64,000 bases of DNA from an uncultured bacterium (lineage in GTDB: Bacteria; Bacteroidota; Ignavibacteria; Kapaibacteriales; UBA4661): the NCBI GenBank assembly GCA_937899715.1, contig CALCNX010000084.1, positions 124,001-188,000 on the forward strand. The letters run 5' to 3'. The notes beneath the pieces were generated by a model, which saw only the letters and a program-made list of their open reading frames with translations, was not told the origin of the DNA and did not search any database. Both the position numbers and the translations under genes were made by a program. The first letter of the stretch is position 1; each line of letters opens with the position of its first letter. Below, one piece after another: positions 43,656 through 53,503 of this stretch.

Positions 43656-44792
43656 ATGGACATTTTTATTGACGAAAATATTCCTTTTCTCGCCGAAGCC
43701 CTGAGGCTCAATGAAGAGCATGGCTTTACCGTAAAGCGTTTTCCGGGTCGCTCACTCACTCGTGAAGCACTTCAAAATTGTCTTGCGTTGTGCGTCCGCT
43801 CCACGACCCGTGTTGGTACAGCGCTCGTGGAACATACACCTGTGCGCTTTGTCGGCACGGCTACAAGTGGCTCGGAGCACATTGACCTTGATTTTTTGCG
43901 TGAGCAAGGTATTTTTTTTCGTGATGCGCGGGGCTGCAACGCAAATTCCGTTACGGAATATGTCGTTTTTGCGATGCTGCTTTGGGCAGAGAAACGTGGT
44001 TTCGTGGGTCATAGTGAAGCGTTACGCGGAAAGACACTTGGAATTATCGGCTTGGGGCACATCGGTAAACGTGTAGCAGCGCTCGGTGAACGCTTGGGTA
44101 TGCACGTCATTGGCTACGACCCGCCGCTTTTAGAAGCTGCTATCACCGTCCCAAGAAGCATAATGACAATGGAGAACAGCACAATATCAAGCCTCCACGA
44201 ACTTATTAGCGAGTCCGATTGCATTACCAATCACGTCCCCTTGACAGACACGGGCAAGTATCCTACCGCCGGAATTCTTGATGAAAAAACACTCTCGCAC
44301 TTGCGCCCTGAAGCGCTTTTTATCCACGCCTCGCGGGGTGGTGTTGTGGTGGAACGTGAATTGGAGAATGCTTTGAACGAAAAAGGGATCTTCGCTGCCC
44401 TTGACGTATGGGAAGGCGAACCGTCGGTCAACGCTGCCCTAGCAAAGCGCTGTATGCTTGCTACACCGCACATTGCGGGTTATTCCTACGAAGGTAAAGT
44501 CAATGGCTCGGTCATCATGGCACGTGAACTGGAGCGCTTTATCACGAAGGTTGTCGGAAAACCATTCACCATAGATTGGAGTATCTTTGAGCAAGCGCTT
44601 GAGTGGAAAATGCTTCCTCGCCTTGAATATGGCAATCAGGCACAAATACTCCATGAACTTCGTATATCACGGGCATTAGAACAAGATACCACATCATTTC
44701 TGACGGCGCTGGATTCCGACAAGCCTCGTGAGGCGTTTGACCGTTTACGAAAAAACTATCCTTCATCGGAACGGCGCGAAATTTTGGTATAA
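43656..44792 (+). CDS. pdxB: 4-phosphoerythronate dehydrogenase
   Basis: NAD-dependent D-isomer 2-hydroxyacid dehydrogenase of the pyridoxal-phosphate pathway. The 378-aa protein has FIDENIPFLAEAL at the start, GTATSGSEHIDLDFL, the NAD motif LGIIGLGHIGKRVAALG, the catalytic Arg in IHASRGGVV, and His in LATPHIAGYSYEGK. It also has the C-terminal extension after residue 280 that distinguishes PdxB from other 2-hydroxyacid dehydrogenases. I start at 43656 (MDIFIDEN); an upstream in-frame codon at 43623 adds eleven residues with no family match. Confidence 0.9.
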   Translation: MDIFIDENIPFLAEALRLNEEHGFTVKRFPGRSLTREALQNCLALCVRSTTRVGTALVEHTPVRFVGTATSGSEHIDLDFLREQGIFFRDARGCNANSVTEYVVFAMLLWAEKRGFVGHSEALRGKTLGIIGLGHIGKRVAALGERLGMHVIGYDPPLLEAAITVPRSIMTMENSTISSLHELISESDCITNHVPLTDTGKYPTAGILDEKTLSHLRPEALFIHASRGGVVVERELENALNEKGIFAALDVWEGEPSVNAALAKRCMLATPHIAGYSYEGKVNGSVIMARELERFITKVVGKPFTIDWSIFEQALEWKMLPRLEYGNQAQILHELRISRALEQDTTSFLTALDSDKPREAFDRLRKNYPSSERREILV

Positions 44793-44800
44793 TTCTGCAC

Positions 44801-46231
44801 TCACCAGTGCAACAAGAAAAATGACGCACAACCAAGCGCAATCAACACCACAGACCATAGTGCAATGTGCCTTTGCTTGGTAATACCACCCCACCAGCCC
44901 GCACCCACAGAGCCCATAAAACAGAGCAGCGTCAAAATGTAGAACCTTGGCGGCACCGGAGGCGGCACAACACGAAAGAGATAAATAGTGCTTCGGCTTT
45001 CCAAACCAATAGAATCAATAGCAGCGAGCTTTACATACCATTCGCCTTCGCTAAAGCGTACATGGGCGGAATCACTTGTACCCACAATTGAATAGAGCGG
45101 CTTGGCAAAGGTAATAGCACTCGCCACCTCGAAGCGCACACGCGGTGAGGCTTTGTGCCAAGCAAACACGACTTCTCCGGCATAGAGAGAATCCGTAAGA
45201 CGCGGCTCAAGAAGCTCTGGCACAGGCGGCAATGGACGGGGCGCTTCGGGTGGAGCATTGGAAGCAACACGTGTTCCGTAATTCTGCGGAATGGTCATGG
45301 CGCTGTCCTTTGCACCGTTTTGTGTACTGCGTAAATTCACATTCCCCTCATGCACCGAGACAAGTGAGCGCTTTATGGAATCAACCTCAATTTTAGCGCT
45401 ACTTTGACCAAGGGAAAACTCGCCTGATGTCGTGCTGATACGAAGCGCTTCCGATTGCTTGAGAGATTTCAATTTCACCCACAGCCCGCCCTGCACAAGG
45501 CGTATCTGCTCGTTTGGCTTACCTTCAAGCGGTGAGGCGGCTTTCCCATAAAGAACGACCAGCGACTGCTCGGCAATCTGTATGCGGTGCTTGTTGGAGA
45601 AGGTTACTTCGGCACGGGCTTTGGGACCTGTTTCGAGACGGTGATACTCATAGATTGGCTCATTTAGCCGTGAAGGATGCCATTCTACGTCCCAAGGCGT
45701 AAGCGAACGCACAGGGGGAAGCATAGCAGTAATGCGCCCTTCGGGGGTAAGCGGAATGTTATTGCTTGTCGTGAGCGGGCGCTCAGTGAAGGGACTCGTA
45801 GCAACAATTTCGACTCGGCGATTCTTTCCCCGCCCCTCGTCAGTTTCGTTGCTGGCAATGGGTTTTTCGACACCACGCCCAAAAGTCTTGATATGGCTTG
45901 CTTCCAAGCCATTGCGCACCAGATATGCCTTGACAGAATTTGCTCGTGCTTCCGAAAGGCGCTTATTTCCTGCTGAATCGCCCTGATTATCGGTATAACC
46001 CGTGATTTCGAGATGCAAGTCGGGGCGCTTCACGAGATATTCCGCTAACTGCACGAGCCACTCAGCCTCTTTTCCTGATAAGGTTGCACTTCCCGCGTCA
46101 AACATATTGCCCTTGACAATAAGTTTTTTGCCCGGACGCAAATCGAAATTGTTCGGGGTCTGGAATCCCGTTGCGAACAATAATATTGTGAGCGAAGTAC
46201 AAAATAGCAACGTAGTTGTGCGTTTCTTCAT
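44801..46231 (-). CDS. OmpA-domain / FecR-domain / membrane protein
   Basis: A 476-aa envelope protein with unusual architecture. After a signal peptide or anchor come an OmpA-like peptidoglycan-binding domain (about residues 38-150, with LEITGYTDNQGDSAGNKRLS and the GRGKNRRVEI end), then a FecR-like beta domain (about 217-325, with GLWVKLKSLKQSEALRIST and VSVHEGNVNLRS). A Pro-rich linker, a fibronectin-like segment, and two C-terminal transmembrane helices (about 428-447 and 453-474) follow. It is the last gene of a three-gene run with a Cache-HAMP-PAS sensor and a receiver-kinase hybrid. It ends 8 bases from the convergent pdxB stop. Confidence 0.8.
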   Translation of the reverse strand: MKKRTTTLLFCTSLTILLFATGFQTPNNFDLRPGKKLIVKGNMFDAGSATLSGKEAEWLVQLAEYLVKRPDLHLEITGYTDNQGDSAGNKRLSEARANSVKAYLVRNGLEASHIKTFGRGVEKPIASNETDEGRGKNRRVEIVATSPFTERPLTTSNNIPLTPEGRITAMLPPVRSLTPWDVEWHPSRLNEPIYEYHRLETGPKARAEVTFSNKHRIQIAEQSLVVLYGKAASPLEGKPNEQIRLVQGGLWVKLKSLKQSEALRISTTSGEFSLGQSSAKIEVDSIKRSLVSVHEGNVNLRSTQNGAKDSAMTIPQNYGTRVASNAPPEAPRPLPPVPELLEPRLTDSLYAGEVVFAWHKASPRVRFEVASAITFAKPLYSIVGTSDSAHVRFSEGEWYVKLAAIDSIGLESRSTIYLFRVVPPPVPPRFYILTLLCFMGSVGAGWWGGITKQRHIALWSVVLIALGCASFFLLHW

Positions 46232-46306
46232 AGCCGTTTGCAGACAAAAAAATAATCAAGGACAATTCAAAAATTTCATGCTGGGCTTTTTATTACTCCA
46301 AAATCG

Positions 46307-47899
46307 TCAACCTTTCGCTCCGCAATCTACAAGCGAAACAACCATTGCTACGAACTGGCGATCAAGAATAATTCTATTCAGGGTTACTTGAAATACACGA
46401 GGTGCCGTTTCACCCAAAGGCGTAAGAACAAGGTCTTCAGTACGGCTCGTTTCTTGGGAAATATCTGTTTCAGCAAAGGCTTGGTTAATACAAATCAGTA
46501 ATGGTGCGTAGTCTCGAAGCGCCTCATCTACTATTCTGCCCTCAAGTTCAACAGGGTCTTGCCGAAGATAGCCCGCAAGCGTGTCATTGGCAAGCATAAC
46601 CGTTCGTTCCGAAGTAAGCACAAGAACTCCATGTGCTGCTTGTCGCATGATTACTTCTAGTTTATTGCGTTCTGTCAGTAAGGTGTTCACATCTAAACGC
46701 TGGTATAGCTCTAATTGGCTTGCAGCCTCGTTGTAAACACCGAACAAAAAAGCAAATTCATCGTTTTCTTTCCGATGCAGGCGAAGGTGAAAATTTTGCT
46801 GCTTCAGGGCAGCTGCTACTTCCGTCAGTTGTCGCAAAGGTTGCAACAGCCGTGTCGACAAGTAATAACCTAAGCCTAAAGCGCCAGCACACACCACCAG
46901 ACAGACAAAAAGAAGTTGTATTTGCATACCGCGAAGCGACGCAAGGACAACGGCTTCCGGCTGCTCAATAATCAGGCTAAGATTTGTAAAAGGCACTGTC
47001 GTTTTTGTCGCCACTACTTTTTCTCCACGTGCATTTGCGTACTCCTGCGAAACACCAATACTTTGAAAGTAGGTTGTATTTTGCAGTGCTATGGTTGTAT
47101 TTTTCGCCGCATCGGTATTACCATCATCCACAGTACCGGAGCGACTTAGAGTAAAAAATTGCTTGCGTAAAATGTCTTCAATAGCTGTACAAAGAGTTTG
47201 GGCAGCGCCTTCGGTGGAAGCAACAAGTCGGCAATCACTATCAACGCAATGTATCACACCGCGCTCTACACCAAATGCTCGCAAAGCGGACGCGCTCAAA
47301 AAAGCAGCGCAGTCTTGACGGGAAAGCATAACCGCCAAGCGCCCCGAAAATCGTTGCCCTCGCACGGTAACGACGATGGGAATAAAGGGTAGAATCCCTC
47401 TTGTCGTATCTGCGGTAGTAGGTGATGGTGGTTGCCCTATCGTGGGCAGTGCTGACCACCAGACAGTACTTGTCGGTTGTGCTGCCGCTTCAAGAGATTG
47501 AAGTTTTGTCAGTATTGCGGGCGGTAACTGGGGCGGGAGGTCAGAAGGTACAGCGGGATTTTTGGTCATTGTTTCGATGAGTGAGCCGCGTGCATCGTAC
47601 ATTCCCACAGCACGAACCATTGTATTTTCTTTAAGATACGCATCCAAGAGCGTAAGCACGTCATTTTCCCCAAGTGGTGGCGTATTAAGCACAGCCCCAG
47701 TGGCAGTCAAATCACGGCGTATATGCTGAATGGTATATCGAAATTCATCTGCCAATGATTGTGCAAGCGCAAGGTGCGATTCCCTGATATGCGCCGTCAG
47801 CATTTCTCGCTGTGTGCGCACATGGACAATGCTTATTGCCGCCACAGGCAATACGGCAACAGCCGAGAGCATCAACGCCAATTTGTGAGAAAATTTCAT
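46307..47899 (-). CDS. Membrane sensor: Cache-like, HAMP and PAS domains, no kinase
   Basis: A 530-aa inner-membrane protein. TM1 (about residues 8-27) and TM2 (about 327-347, LLFVCLVVCAGALGLGYYL) enclose a ~300-residue periplasmic domain of double-Cache type. A HAMP linker follows (STRLLQPLRQLTEVAAALKQ), then a short coiled coil and a PAS domain (about 415-525, with QAAHGVLVLTSERTVMLAND). No HisKA, HATPase, GGDEF or chemotaxis signalling domain is present. The receiver-kinase hybrid immediately upstream in the operon (gap 56 bases) probably supplies the kinase. Downstream is the OmpA-FecR protein. Confidence 0.8.
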   Translation of the reverse strand: MKFSHKLALMLSAVAVLPVAAISIVHVRTQREMLTAHIRESHLALAQSLADEFRYTIQHIRRDLTATGAVLNTPPLGENDVLTLLDAYLKENTMVRAVGMYDARGSLIETMTKNPAVPSDLPPQLPPAILTKLQSLEAAAQPTSTVWWSALPTIGQPPSPTTADTTRGILPFIPIVVTVRGQRFSGRLAVMLSRQDCAAFLSASALRAFGVERGVIHCVDSDCRLVASTEGAAQTLCTAIEDILRKQFFTLSRSGTVDDGNTDAAKNTTIALQNTTYFQSIGVSQEYANARGEKVVATKTTVPFTNLSLIIEQPEAVVLASLRGMQIQLLFVCLVVCAGALGLGYYLSTRLLQPLRQLTEVAAALKQQNFHLRLHRKENDEFAFLFGVYNEAASQLELYQRLDVNTLLTERNKLEVIMRQAAHGVLVLTSERTVMLANDTLAGYLRQDPVELEGRIVDEALRDYAPLLICINQAFAETDISQETSRTEDLVLTPLGETAPRVFQVTLNRIILDRQFVAMVVSLVDCGAKG

Positions 47900-47955
47900 T
47901 CCATCTCGCTTTCAATCAGGCTTTACTCAACGCTGATCTCTGATATTGATTTGAT

Positions 47956-49170
47956 TTAGTCAGGCTCAGAGATTTGCAACGCAGGAAATTCAAGAATAAA
48001 AATAGAGCCTTTTCCTGTTTCTGACAAGCATTGAATTGTACCATTCATAGCCTCTGTCAATTTTTTTGCAATATACAGCCCTAAGCCTGTGGAAGCCTCG
48101 TCTCCAGTTGGGCGAGTAGAAAGCTGGGCAAACTTCCCAAAGAGCTTATTTCTATCACTTTCCGAAATCCCCATGCCTTCGTCCTGCACTTCGCAGCGCA
48201 CGTGCGTGTCTGTCTTGAAAAGGCGGATTGTTACCGTTGTTCCGTCAGACGAGTACTTGATAGCATTGGACAGCAGATTATCCAAGACCTGTGTGAGAGT
48301 ATCATGATTGCCGTGAATCTTAACCTCGTTCCCCGAAGGAATATCCAGAACGAACTCAATCCGCTTCAAGTCGGCTTGATGTCGGTATTGCTCGACAAGG
48401 TCACGTACGGCAGTTTCCATTTCCACAGGCATAAAATCAAAGCGAAAACTTCCTTCTTCGATAGCACTGACATCCATCAAGTTGCGAATAATAGAAAACA
48501 TCCGTTCGGAAGATTTAATAATACTTTCTAACACCACCTTCATACTTTCGGGCGAAGGATCGAAATCGAGCCGCAGAAAATTTGCCAGCCCTTTAATTGT
48601 GGTCAACGGATTCTTTAATTCATGGGCAGCAATCCCGATGAAATCATTTTTTTCATTATTCAATTTCGTCAGTCCGGCAGCTATAATTTCGAGATATTTA
48701 TTTTTCTCAGCAAGGAGGTCGCGCGAGCGTTTTAGCTCAAGATGCGTTTGCACACGTGCCAGCAGTTCCATCGTATTAAACGGTTTCGTGATATAATCCA
48801 CAGCTCCATGCTTGAACCCATCTACAATATCGTAACTGTCGGCTTTGGCGGTCAGAAAAATAACGGGAATTTCCTTGAAGTCAGGATGAGCTTTTAGATG
48901 ACGGCACGCCTCAAAACCATTCATTTCCGGCATTTGAATATCAAGCAGAATAAGGTCGGGCAAGCGCCGTACAACTTCTTCCAACACCTGTTTCCCATTT
49001 TTTGCAGTCTCTACTTGATAGCCTTTATATCCCAAAACTGCTTGGACAATATTCAGATTGTCTTGGAGGTCGTCGGCAATTAGAATAACAATATCTGCCG
49101 GATTGATGATTGCCGGCAACGCAAGAGCCTCACTATTCGACGGCGAAGTGGACTGAGAAGCAGATTCCAT
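47956..49170 (-). CDS. Soluble hybrid: receiver domain followed by histidine kinase (third copy)
   Basis: A 404-aa protein: receiver with DD at 33-34, Asp77 in LILLDIQMPEMNG and TKPF Lys; a coiled linker (LELKRSRDLLAEKNKYLEII); HisKA with His183 in AAHELKNPLTTIKGL; HATPase_c with DNLLSNAIKYSSDG, DEGMGI and STGLGLYIAKKL. All kinase boxes look intact. It is more distant from the two other hybrids in the window. First gene of the operon with the Cache-HAMP-PAS sensor and OmpA-FecR protein, so it is probably their cytosolic kinase. Confidence 0.9.
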   Translation of the reverse strand: MESASQSTSPSNSEALALPAIINPADIVILIADDLQDNLNIVQAVLGYKGYQVETAKNGKQVLEEVVRRLPDLILLDIQMPEMNGFEACRHLKAHPDFKEIPVIFLTAKADSYDIVDGFKHGAVDYITKPFNTMELLARVQTHLELKRSRDLLAEKNKYLEIIAAGLTKLNNEKNDFIGIAAHELKNPLTTIKGLANFLRLDFDPSPESMKVVLESIIKSSERMFSIIRNLMDVSAIEEGSFRFDFMPVEMETAVRDLVEQYRHQADLKRIEFVLDIPSGNEVKIHGNHDTLTQVLDNLLSNAIKYSSDGTTVTIRLFKTDTHVRCEVQDEGMGISESDRNKLFGKFAQLSTRPTGDEASTGLGLYIAKKLTEAMNGTIQCLSETGKGSIFILEFPALQISEPD

Positions 49171-49239
49171 AGTTGTTGAACGGAAATGATGGTGCGGTTG
49201 GTGAGAGTCAAACCGAGGGTAATCTAAAAATTATAAACG

Positions 49240-51162
49240 TCATCGAAGAATCATCAGGGGTTGAATATGGCGGCGAGTAATTGAGCGATTCATCACCTCA
49301 AAATAACAATAATACATTCCGCCCGCAAGGTTTTCTTCACAAAAAGTGACATCACAAGCACCAGCCTGCTTGTCTCCCTCGAATAGTGTAGCCACCACTC
49401 CTCCACGTGCATCCACAAGACGAATACGCACGAGGGCAGGCGCATCAAGCGTGTACGAAATCTGTGCCATGCCGATAACGGGATTTGGTGAAATGCGAAA
49501 GCTCTCTTGACCTGAAGGCGTTTGTACAGCAAGACCTGAGCGCGTCAAGCTAAAATCATTCTGCTGTGTTTGAGCGCTTGTATCTGAATTTTGCGCGACA
49601 AATCGGTAGGTGTATGAAGCATCGGGGTTAAGAGCAGAGAGCAATGTACTCACAGACTGCGCAGAGTCTTGGTCAGTGAATTGGCGAATTAAGCGGCGAT
49701 TACGGAGTGTGGGCGCAGCAGAAGCCGCATTATCCCACTCCACAAACACATCAGTTGCCGAACCATTAGGACGGACAAATGCCGACAGCTGTGCCGATTG
49801 CTGATTAACAATGCTGACCGTAGGACGCTCCACGACAGGCGGGTTCAAGAATGCAAATACACGATTGCGGAGTGTGGGTAATTGAGGATAGAGAGCATCG
49901 CCGGGGCAGTCTGTACTACAGCCGTCGCGGTGCCCTGAGATATTGTTCAAATTGCGTTTGGAGCTCTCGTGAAAACTCACTCCGCGCGGGTTAATGCTGT
50001 TCATAAATGCTCGATATGCCAGCAAGCGAACAAGACTGCGTAGCGCAGCATCAGTAGGAGTAATGGTATTAAAATCACCAAGCATACACACGCCCATCGT
50101 TCTGCCGTTATAGCCGCAGAAATGCGCTCCCAGTGCATTATCACTAGTGTCCACCCACGCCCGTCCTTGATAAATCACACCTTTAGGGTCTATCAGCCAA
50201 TTATAGCCTATGTCCGACCAGCCATTGGAATTCACATGATAGTTCCAAATTCCGCGTACAGCTGCGACCCAATCAGTTATATCATTGCCCGGGCTAAAGG
50301 AATGGTGTACGATGAGATGCGTCGGCACAGTGGGAGTAAGCGTGTTGGAACCACTCGTCTGCCCCCACGGACATCCCCATTCAGTGCGACTAAGAAAGGC
50401 GGGACGTGCAAATCCCGACCCCTGAAGAGCAGCTCCGCCTTTGCTTGTTAAGGTGCTTACTTCTGCATTTCTTTGTGAAGCAGATTGCAAGGATGATTGT
50501 ACCGCCTCCGCAGTATGTCCCGGGCTATAGAGGAAGCATTGATATTCCTGCAAAGCAGGGCTGCGGCGGAGCACGATTCGGCTCAGTTCTATCTTGATTT
50601 CGACGCGGCGGGTTTTGGCAGGAAGAAAAGCCGGATGCGTGTGCAGGACGATATTCCCCGTCACATCGCTGGCTCTATCAGCATCATCACCGTGGTCATC
50701 GAAAGGAAGTGCCGTCCATGATGCTTCGGAAACACCTTTCTCCAAACTCATGGGGCGCACGAACACACGAACATTTTCCGGCGCAGCGTTTGCAAGATGC
50801 AGAGTGATACCGCAAAGCAAAAAGGGGGTGTTGTCGGAAACAGAAACCTGCTCTTCAAGAATAAGCTCTCCTCGTACCACACTCGCCTCGCTAAGAGTCA
50901 AACCGTTTTGTCCTTTGCTGCCACCTACCATCTTGATGTTTTCCGATAAGACAGTTTGTTCGCTTGTCTTATCAGCAACGAATGTGCGCTTAATACGCTG
51001 CGAAGATGGCTTTTGTACTAATGCACGACCCATCGAACACCAATTCCGACGAGTTTTTTGAGTTTTCTCTTGAGGGGCTGATATTTGTGCTAACGCACTG
51101 TTCATCAAACCCGACAATACAACTAAAGCACTGAGAGCAACAAGAATATATCTGGTTTTCAT
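49240..51162 (-). CDS. Secreted N-acetylmuramoyl-L-alanine amidase with T9SS sorting domain
   Basis: A 640-aa exported amidase of the PGRP/Amidase_2 family, cleaving the MurNAc-L-Ala bond. It has a signal peptide (to about residue 26), a long N-terminal region, then the zinc domain at about 255-440. Zn ligands are His286/287 in LIVHHSFSPGN, His411 in ISGHRDGC and Cys419 in TDCPGDALY, with catalytic Tyr320 in WSDIGYNWLID. A fibronectin-like stretch and a C-terminal type IX sorting domain (FRISPNPVIGMAQISYTL; LAGGMYYCYF) end the protein. Target cell walls could be its own or those of competitors. Confidence 0.92.
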   Translation of the reverse strand: MKTRYILVALSALVVLSGLMNSALAQISAPQEKTQKTRRNWCSMGRALVQKPSSQRIKRTFVADKTSEQTVLSENIKMVGGSKGQNGLTLSEASVVRGELILEEQVSVSDNTPFLLCGITLHLANAAPENVRVFVRPMSLEKGVSEASWTALPFDDHGDDADRASDVTGNIVLHTHPAFLPAKTRRVEIKIELSRIVLRRSPALQEYQCFLYSPGHTAEAVQSSLQSASQRNAEVSTLTSKGGAALQGSGFARPAFLSRTEWGCPWGQTSGSNTLTPTVPTHLIVHHSFSPGNDITDWVAAVRGIWNYHVNSNGWSDIGYNWLIDPKGVIYQGRAWVDTSDNALGAHFCGYNGRTMGVCMLGDFNTITPTDAALRSLVRLLAYRAFMNSINPRGVSFHESSKRNLNNISGHRDGCSTDCPGDALYPQLPTLRNRVFAFLNPPVVERPTVSIVNQQSAQLSAFVRPNGSATDVFVEWDNAASAAPTLRNRRLIRQFTDQDSAQSVSTLLSALNPDASYTYRFVAQNSDTSAQTQQNDFSLTRSGLAVQTPSGQESFRISPNPVIGMAQISYTLDAPALVRIRLVDARGGVVATLFEGDKQAGACDVTFCEENLAGGMYYCYFEVMNRSITRRHIQPLMILR

Positions 51163-51220
51163 AATATTGAGAGAGGTGTATCCGACGAAAACTCGCTTAC
51201 CGTAGAAAAATCATGAAAAA

Positions 51221-51850
51221 TTACATTGCTTTTTTGAGTTCCATCAGGAAACTCTCTTTGTTTGTCGAACCGTCGATACGCTGGACAATTTTACCATTTT
51301 TACCAAAGATAAATGTAGTCGGAATGCTCTGTACATCGCCGTAAATGCTAGAAATAGTAGCTTGTACATCACCGACTGCCACAAGATTCACATAATTGAT
51401 ACCGCTCTTTGTTGCAAATGCAGAAACCAATTTCTCAGATGCCGATACCGAAGACTCATTCTCCAGTGCGATACCGATAAATACAACTTTATCACCATAC
51501 TCTTTTGCAAGCTCAACAATATCGGGAATTTCGCGGCGGCAAGGCGGGCACCATGTAGCCCAGTAATTCAGGAACACTGTCTTGCCTTTGGTATATTCGG
51601 AAAACTTCACGTCTTTGCCGTTCATTGTCCACGAAAAGTCGGGTAGCATCATACCTTTAGCGGCTTGTACCTTTGCAAGGGCAAAGACTTGTGAGCTATT
51701 GGCATTGTTAGCACTTGAAGAAGCAGATGTCTTCGCTGATGTTTTTTTTGCTTGCTGTGCTTCTGCATCCTGATTTGCGCAGCCAAGGGCAAACAGACTG
51801 GTCAAACTAACAAGCAATGCCGCACGACGGCAGATAATGAAGAAATTCAT
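51221..51850 (-). CDS. TlpA/ResA-like thioredoxin-fold lipoprotein
   Basis: A 209-aa periplasmic thiol-disulfide protein. The lipobox ALGC gives Cys24. The thioredoxin fold follows, with LPDFSWTMNGKDVKFSEY, active site WCPPC in NYWATWCPPCRREIPD and cis-Pro in SIPTTFIFGKNGKIV. Such proteins reduce apocytochromes or handle oxidative damage; the cytochrome c gene in the window is a possible but not adjacent client. I start at 51850, since the 20 codons before it would mask the signal peptide. Confidence 0.9.
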   Translation of the reverse strand: MNFFIICRRAALLVSLTSLFALGCANQDAEAQQAKKTSAKTSASSSANNANSSQVFALAKVQAAKGMMLPDFSWTMNGKDVKFSEYTKGKTVFLNYWATWCPPCRREIPDIVELAKEYGDKVVFIGIALENESSVSASEKLVSAFATKSGINYVNLVAVGDVQATISSIYGDVQSIPTTFIFGKNGKIVQRIDGSTNKESFLMELKKAM

Positions 51851-51997
51851 AACGAAACTGGTGTAGAGTGAAAAGAAAAAGTGGAGTTGAGAAAAGCATT
51901 GCGAACACAAATAATGCTTTTGCGATTATGCACAATTTACCACAATTTTATGGAAAATGCTTGGAATTACAATCCATATCAACGCTTCCGATAATGG

Positions 51998-53503
51998 TTA
52001 TCTGCTTCCGGCATCCTCTGCGATCAACTCCGCCGCCATCTTTCCGGAGAGCACCACAAGCGGAACACCGCCTCCCGGATGCGACGAACCGCCACAAAAA
52101 TACAAGCCCTTCAGTTCACGACTTCGGTTTGCAGGACGCATAAATGCTGCTGTTTGTGTGTTCGACGAAATACCATAGATACTCCCTTTGTTGCTTCGGT
52201 ATAAATCATAAAGGTCTTGCGGAGTCAACACAGACTCCGCTTCAATGGCAGATTCTGCGTCTATTCCGGCAGAGGCGAGGCGCTTGAGAACAGCAGATTT
52301 CATGCGCTCTTGCTCGTACTGCCAGTTCTGACCGTTCAGATACGGCATATTCAGCAGGACGAACCAATTCTCGCATCCCCCAGGAGCGTGTGCTGAGTCA
52401 GTTTTGGAGCTGATAGATATATACACCGTTGGGTCGTCGGGAGCTACTTTTTCCGTAAAAATCTGCCGAAATTCACGGCGATAATCGCCAGAAAAAACAA
52501 TGTTATGATGCGTGAGGTCGGGAAACTGCTTGTTCATTCCCCAGAAAAACACCATACCGGAGAGCGACGGCTCCAAGCTACTCAGCCGTTTTTTTCGCCG
52601 AGAAAAACCATCAATCAAGGTTGTATGCGCCTCTACCACATCGGCATTGCAGAGCACGTAGTCTGCATCATATTTCTCGCCAGCCACTTGTACGCCGCTC
52701 ACTCGCTTACCATCGTGAAGGATTTTTTCGACAGCGGCATTGGTCAGAATCTGCACACCAAGCGCTTCGGCGAGGCTCGTCATTTCTTCTGCAATACGGT
52801 ACATACCACCCCGCACATAATAACCGCCGATTCCATATTCCACCCACGGAATGATGTTCAGCGTAGCAGGTGCTTCAAAAGGGCTGGAACCGTTATAGGT
52901 GGGATAACGGTCAAAAAGTTGCACAAGGCGCGGGTCGTGGAAATAACTCGTAACGGCTTTGTGGACAGTACGCAACGCATCAATCTGCGGCAAGCGCAGA
53001 AGCGTCCGAAGATGCCGCGCATGAAGTAATTTCTTCCATTCTTGAAACGGGGTATAGAGAAAAATTTCTGCCGTCAGGTCGTATATTTTTTCGGTATAAT
53101 TGAGAAACTTTTGATAATTCCGTGCTTCATCCGGCGAAATGACGTGGTACAGCTCATGAGCCATACGCTGCTTGTCGGAATAGGTGTTTAAGCGCGTCCC
53201 GTCAGTAAAAAAATAGCGACAAATTGGCTCAATCGGCACAAAATCAAGTACTGAAGACCTCTCCACACCTGCAAACTCAAAAAGTTCGTCAAAAACAAAC
53301 GGCATTGTCAGTAGCGAGGGACCAGTACCGAAGCGGTATTCACCTGCGGCACCGTGTAACAATCGTGTATTCATCTTTCCGCCCAAGCGTTCGTTTTTCT
53401 CAAAAAGCTGAACCTGAAACCCCATTCGTGCAAGGCGTATAGATCCACTCAACCCCGCTAATCCTCCGCCGACGACGACGACAATCTGCTTCTTTTGTGA
53501 CAT
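51998..53503 (-). CDS. Carotenoid desaturase, CrtI/CrtD family
   Basis: A 501-aa FAD-dependent desaturase. The N-terminal dinucleotide fold is VVVVGGGLAGLSGSIRLARM with EKNERLGGKMNT. The C-terminal FAD/substrate motif is YFCGGSSHPGGGVPLVVLSG, a form closer to the CrtD/3,4-desaturase branch than to classic phytoene desaturase. Either a lycopene-forming or a late-pathway desaturation is possible. No phytoene synthase or other carotenoid gene is in the window. I start at 53503 (MSQKKQIVVV); another in-frame start lies at 53527. Confidence 0.85.
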   Translation of the reverse strand: MSQKKQIVVVVGGGLAGLSGSIRLARMGFQVQLFEKNERLGGKMNTRLLHGAAGEYRFGTGPSLLTMPFVFDELFEFAGVERSSVLDFVPIEPICRYFFTDGTRLNTYSDKQRMAHELYHVISPDEARNYQKFLNYTEKIYDLTAEIFLYTPFQEWKKLLHARHLRTLLRLPQIDALRTVHKAVTSYFHDPRLVQLFDRYPTYNGSSPFEAPATLNIIPWVEYGIGGYYVRGGMYRIAEEMTSLAEALGVQILTNAAVEKILHDGKRVSGVQVAGEKYDADYVLCNADVVEAHTTLIDGFSRRKKRLSSLEPSLSGMVFFWGMNKQFPDLTHHNIVFSGDYRREFRQIFTEKVAPDDPTVYISISSKTDSAHAPGGCENWFVLLNMPYLNGQNWQYEQERMKSAVLKRLASAGIDAESAIEAESVLTPQDLYDLYRSNKGSIYGISSNTQTAAFMRPANRSRELKGLYFCGGSSHPGGGVPLVVLSGKMAAELIAEDAGSR

